Shown in pieces: positions 14,163 through 14,304 of a stretch of DNA of 14,304 bases. The stretch is from Butyrivibrio sp. (lineage in GTDB: Bacteria > Bacillota_A > Clostridia > Lachnospirales > Lachnospiraceae), in NCBI GenBank assembly GCA_017996845.1, contig JAGOGF010000058.1:1-14304 (forward strand), in the 5' to 3' direction. A program made the position numbers and the translations under genes. Under the pieces are notes generated by a model that was not told the origin of the DNA, made no database searches, and saw nothing but the letters and a program-made list of their open reading frames with translations. The stretch's first letter is position 1. Each line of letters starts with the position of its first letter.

Positions 14163-14304
14163 TTCCGAACAAAGTCTTAATAAATGCGGTCTGAGATAAC
14201 ATCCACTCTGTTACTTTACTTTTAATGACAGATGTAATATTTGCTGATAAAGTTGAAATATGTTCCACAAACAAAGCCATCAGGCTTTGAAGTGCATTGG
14301 TTAA
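14143..14304 (-). CDS. Unrecognised protein, C-terminal 53 residues (gene runs off the right edge)
   Basis: The minus-strand frame is open from the window edge to TGA at 14143-14145, giving 53 residues ending FIKTLFGNVSWES. The segment is rich in alternating hydrophobic and polar residues (LMALFVEHISTLSANITSVI), suggesting an amphipathic helix or coil. I do not recognise the family. It overlaps the start of the Ig-like-domain gene by 20 bases in another frame, a compact arrangement typical of phage operons, which supports its being a real gene rather than a chance frame. Confidence 0.6.
   Translation of the reverse strand, partial: LTNALQSLMALFVEHISTLSANITSVIKSKVTEWMLSQTAFIKTLFGNVSWES

Larger units (their letters stand above)
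11386..14304. mobile_element. End of an integrated element: Tn916-class recombination module with phage-like genes (continues off the right edge)
   Basis: From about 11386 the sequence becomes visibly more A+T rich and contains, in order, arm-type repeats, integrase, excisionase, an Ig-like-domain protein and the end of a further gene, all on the minus strand. The left boundary is estimated from the outermost AGTAGTAAA copy; the exact junction cannot be fixed without the other end. No tRNA is next to it. The direct repeat GCATATC (11350-11356 and 11370-11376), in A/T-rich DNA just outside, may be near the crossover site. No conjugation genes are in the visible part, so it may be a prophage, a satellite or a conjugative element with acquired genes. 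Confidence 0.75.

Overview
The window looks like chromosomal DNA of an anaerobic, low-GC Gram-positive bacterium, probably a gut clostridium of the Lachnospiraceae type. The grounds are strong AGGAGG-type ribosome sites, sigma-A-like promoters with 17-base spacers, frequent TTG starts and the protein families present; no marker gene fixes the genus. Almost every gene is on the minus strand. The exception is one regulator at 5647-6291. The last 2.9 kb is visibly richer in A+T than the rest.

From left to right: (a) 1-398, the 5' part of a LacI-family repressor gene, with a near-consensus promoter and two tandem copies of a 12-base palindrome just downstream of it, suggesting autorepression. (b) 509-2200, a two-gene unit made of a prolyl-aminopeptidase-like hydrolase and an HD-domain phosphohydrolase. 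(c) 2305-6291, an amino-acid catabolic module: a MalY/PatB-type PLP C-S lyase, an APC permease and RidA in one operon, divergent from a YheO/DauR-like PAS-HTH regulator. The shared 282-base control region has a promoter for each direction and repeated TTTATCATAYTT motifs. The chemistry fits: beta-elimination by the lyase makes 2-aminoacrylate, and RidA clears it. (d) 6303-7543, a lactaldehyde reductase of the FucO type. (e) 7724-9944, a DHA2-type drug efflux pump followed by a TetR/DhaS-like regulator, ending at a clear terminator. (f) 10108-11270, a GNAT acetyltransferase and a low-molecular-weight tyrosine phosphatase.

From about 11386 to beyond the right edge lies an integrated element. 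Its end carries four copies of AGTAGTAAA, like the arm-type (DR2) sites bound by Tn916 integrase. Next to them are a Tn916-type integrase broken by one in-frame TAA, a Tn916-type excisionase, a protein with C-terminal Ig-like domains and a probable phage-structural N-terminus, and the tail of another gene that overlaps it. The element therefore appears to join a Tn916-class recombination module to phage-like cargo, and the nonsense codon suggests it can no longer move by itself. Its other end is outside the window.
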